A stretch of DNA of 64,000 nucleotides from Calendula officinalis (Eukaryota > Streptophyta > Magnoliopsida > Asterales > Asteraceae). The stretch is taken from positions 48,050,907 through 48,114,906 of the forward strand of contig OY970820.1 of NCBI GenBank assembly GCA_963853835.1, given 5' to 3'. A program made the translations under genes and the position numbers. Below, one piece after another: positions 62,701-64,000 of the stretch. The notes under the pieces are model-generated. The model made no database searches. It saw nothing but the letters and a program-made list of their open reading frames with translations, and had not been told where the DNA came from. Within the stretch, counting starts at the first letter, position 1. Each line of letters starts with the position of its first letter.

Positions 62701-63643
62701 ACAATGCTTGATGAGTCAAACATGCCAAAACAATTTTGGGCAGAAGTTGTTAACACAACTTGTTTCACTCTAAACAGATCTCTCTTTGTGAAGAGACACA
62801 AGAAAACTTCTTATGAGATTCTCCGTCAGAGGAAACCTTATACTGATTTCTTTCATATCTTTGGTTGTGTGTGTTTTGTGCTAAACACACGAGATCAGCT
62901 GAGTAAGTTCGACTCTAAAGCTGATGAAGCAATTTTCTTGGGGTACTCCACTGTATCTAAGGCATACAGAGTTTTCAACAAAAGAACACAAACATTGGAA
63001 GAATCTATAAATGTTACTTTTGAAGAACACTCTAAAGCCTTAAATCCCACCTCTGCCGAATCATCTGACGCATTTCAAAGATCAGTTTTACCACCTTCTG
63101 ATGATACAGCTGAAGCATTCTTTGATGCTTTGAATCTTTTTGAAGTTCCAATAAATGATTCAGATGATACATTTCATGATGCTCCCACATATCTTGTAGA
63201 TATTGCAGCTATCCAACAGTAAATTCCAACAGCAAGAGCATCATCCAAGGCTATCTCTAAGCCACCTCTTCATACTTCAAGAAGATTAGTTCAAAATGAA
63301 GTACTCAATCCTGCTGAGTATTCAGTCGCTCATCAAGGATCAAATTCTGCTGAATCCTCTTCCTCTTCAGCCACTCCTCAATCCAAGTGGACCTCAGAAC
63401 ATCCAATTGAATTAATCATTGGAGATCCTCAATAAGGAGTGGTCACAAGAAGTAAGGCATCATGTAATCTTTGCCTATGGTCGTGTTTCATAGCAGCTGA
63501 AGAACCAAAAAATATTAAAGTTGCTTTAGAAAACTCCAGCTGGATTCAAGCGATGCAGGAAGAACTTAACCAATTTGAGGGCAATAAGGTGTGGCAGCTG
63601 GTACCTCCACCCGCTGTTAAGACAATAATTGGTACCAAGTGGG
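59710..63643 (+). pseudogene. copia gag-protease-integrase of Y, heavily broken
   Basis: ATG 59710 is followed by a TAA at the third codon; the frame then reads PTTSDLPSSGKPPKLTQTNYP and the UBN2-type Gag (WKTRMLSHM, DTIAQTFNHYNILLNEMKSQG). A shift occurs near 60340. The first knuckle reads CYNYNKKGHYANDC, the second Cys replaced by Tyr. A Lys/Glu-rich heptad-like stretch follows (YKNLQAFTKKTLEEKKALEG). Further stops near 60887 and 61026. A second knuckle CYRCGDRGHMASEC is at about 61970-62010, protease WYLDSGCSRHMTG at about 62173. Most of the integrase zinc finger and the first catalytic Asp are deleted; code resumes near 62545 with LRSDNGTEFRN and PQQNGVAERRN. RT begins near 63540 (SWIQAMQEEL) and is cut at 63643. 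Confidence 0.82.
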
Positions 63644-64000
63644 TGAAGGAATTATGTGCACATTTAGTCAACCTATGATGATACATCCATACCTACGAAA
63701 CACTTAAGGGTCACACCGGTGAGTGCATGTAATACGAGCAAGATAAGCAATGATACTACGAATTATTAGTGTATTAATACCAGACATTTAATAGTTAAGT
63801 GCAACAATAATAAACTAGCCAAACTATAAGGGATGGAAGTGTTAAAAGGAAGTTTAATTAAAGATCCAATATTAATTAAACTAGAAGGGTTCTAAGCGTA
63901 ACTTATTTGTATATAAATAAGAGGCTTAGGGTAACCCTAAAACCCCTTACACCACCTCACGAAAATCACCTCCTCCTCCTCCTTGGCTTCGGCCGAAATA
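63644..64000 (+). mobile_element. LTR start of a third pol-less copia, runs off the window
   Basis: TGAAGGAATTATGTGCACAT, then TAGTCAACCTATGATGATACATCC as in the LTR at 46354. Internal sequence shows a ~270-bp gap relative to that LTR around 63760. Continues beyond the right edge, so only the LTR part is seen. Confidence 0.8.

Larger units (their letters stand above)
58705..63643 (+). mobile_element. Sirevirus-like copia element Y, 3' cut
   Basis: LTR 58705-59653 (949 bp, TGTTAGTCCCC to ATCCAACA; TATATATAG near 59299), primer site TGGTATCAGAGC at 59656-59667, long gag with zinc knuckles and coiled-coil-like region, protease, part of integrase and the first bases of RT. RT onwards is missing because the pol-less copia LTR starts at 63644. 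Rich in AGCTGA words in the LTR. Confidence 0.85.

Overview
This is a plant nuclear window. The telomere-type repeat is TTTAGGG, the only two intact host genes are a P-class PPR gene and a 20S proteasome alpha-4 gene, and most of the rest is nested Ty1/copia and Ty3/gypsy LTR retrotransposons with small DNA transposons. It suits a repeat-rich eudicot (an asterid such as a composite is my guess, not something shown by the sequence).

Layout: (1) 1-1468 unassigned, with a tRNA-like Pol III box pair near 1.2 kb. (2) 1469-7944: gypsy LTR fragment broken by a minus-strand pol-less copia element (3' LTR, gag remnant, leader). (3) 7945-17823: hAT-type MITE cut by a gag-only gypsy element with ~2.2 kb LTRs; its second LTR carries a complete 1,732-bp CACTA element. 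(4) 17824-24994: Stowaway MITE, a GAGTCGAG-rich repeat, then the gene island: PPR (plus strand, EMB1025-like) and PAC1/PSMA4 (minus strand, with a 5' UTR intron), convergent. (5) 24995-35187: three tandem copies of a 3.3-3.6 kb unit (flank + hAT MITE + copia LTR + copia leader). The third copy is the true 5' end of a full copia element at 33313-41411 (5-bp target duplication GGTGG). (6) 41412-64000: a nest. Copia-like element X (LTR from ~41974) is split by a gypsy chromovirus-type element (43768-58551), itself split by a second pol-less copia (46354-~53515) that contains another hAT MITE (48951-49577). The X gag start reappears at 58613 and is cut by a Sirevirus-like copia Y (58705-63643), which is in turn cut by the LTR of a third pol-less copia (63644 to the edge).

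How the parts work together: the PPR and proteasome genes are unrelated housekeeping genes. Among the elements, one theme recurs. Gag-coding, pol-less derivatives coexist with pol-coding relatives in both superfamilies. The copia pol-coder and its pol-less relatives share only a ~380-bp leader block before gag, with a duplicated near-palindrome (TCGGGAGTCCCG core), a good candidate for an RNA dimerisation/packaging signal. The pol-coder lacks a CCHC zinc knuckle in Gag, while the pol-less relative encodes one. The triplication is also informative: its middle unit is a recombinant of the outer two, with the switch mapped to about 70 bp. No element here is coding-intact; each has stops, frameshifts, deletions or lost catalytic residues.
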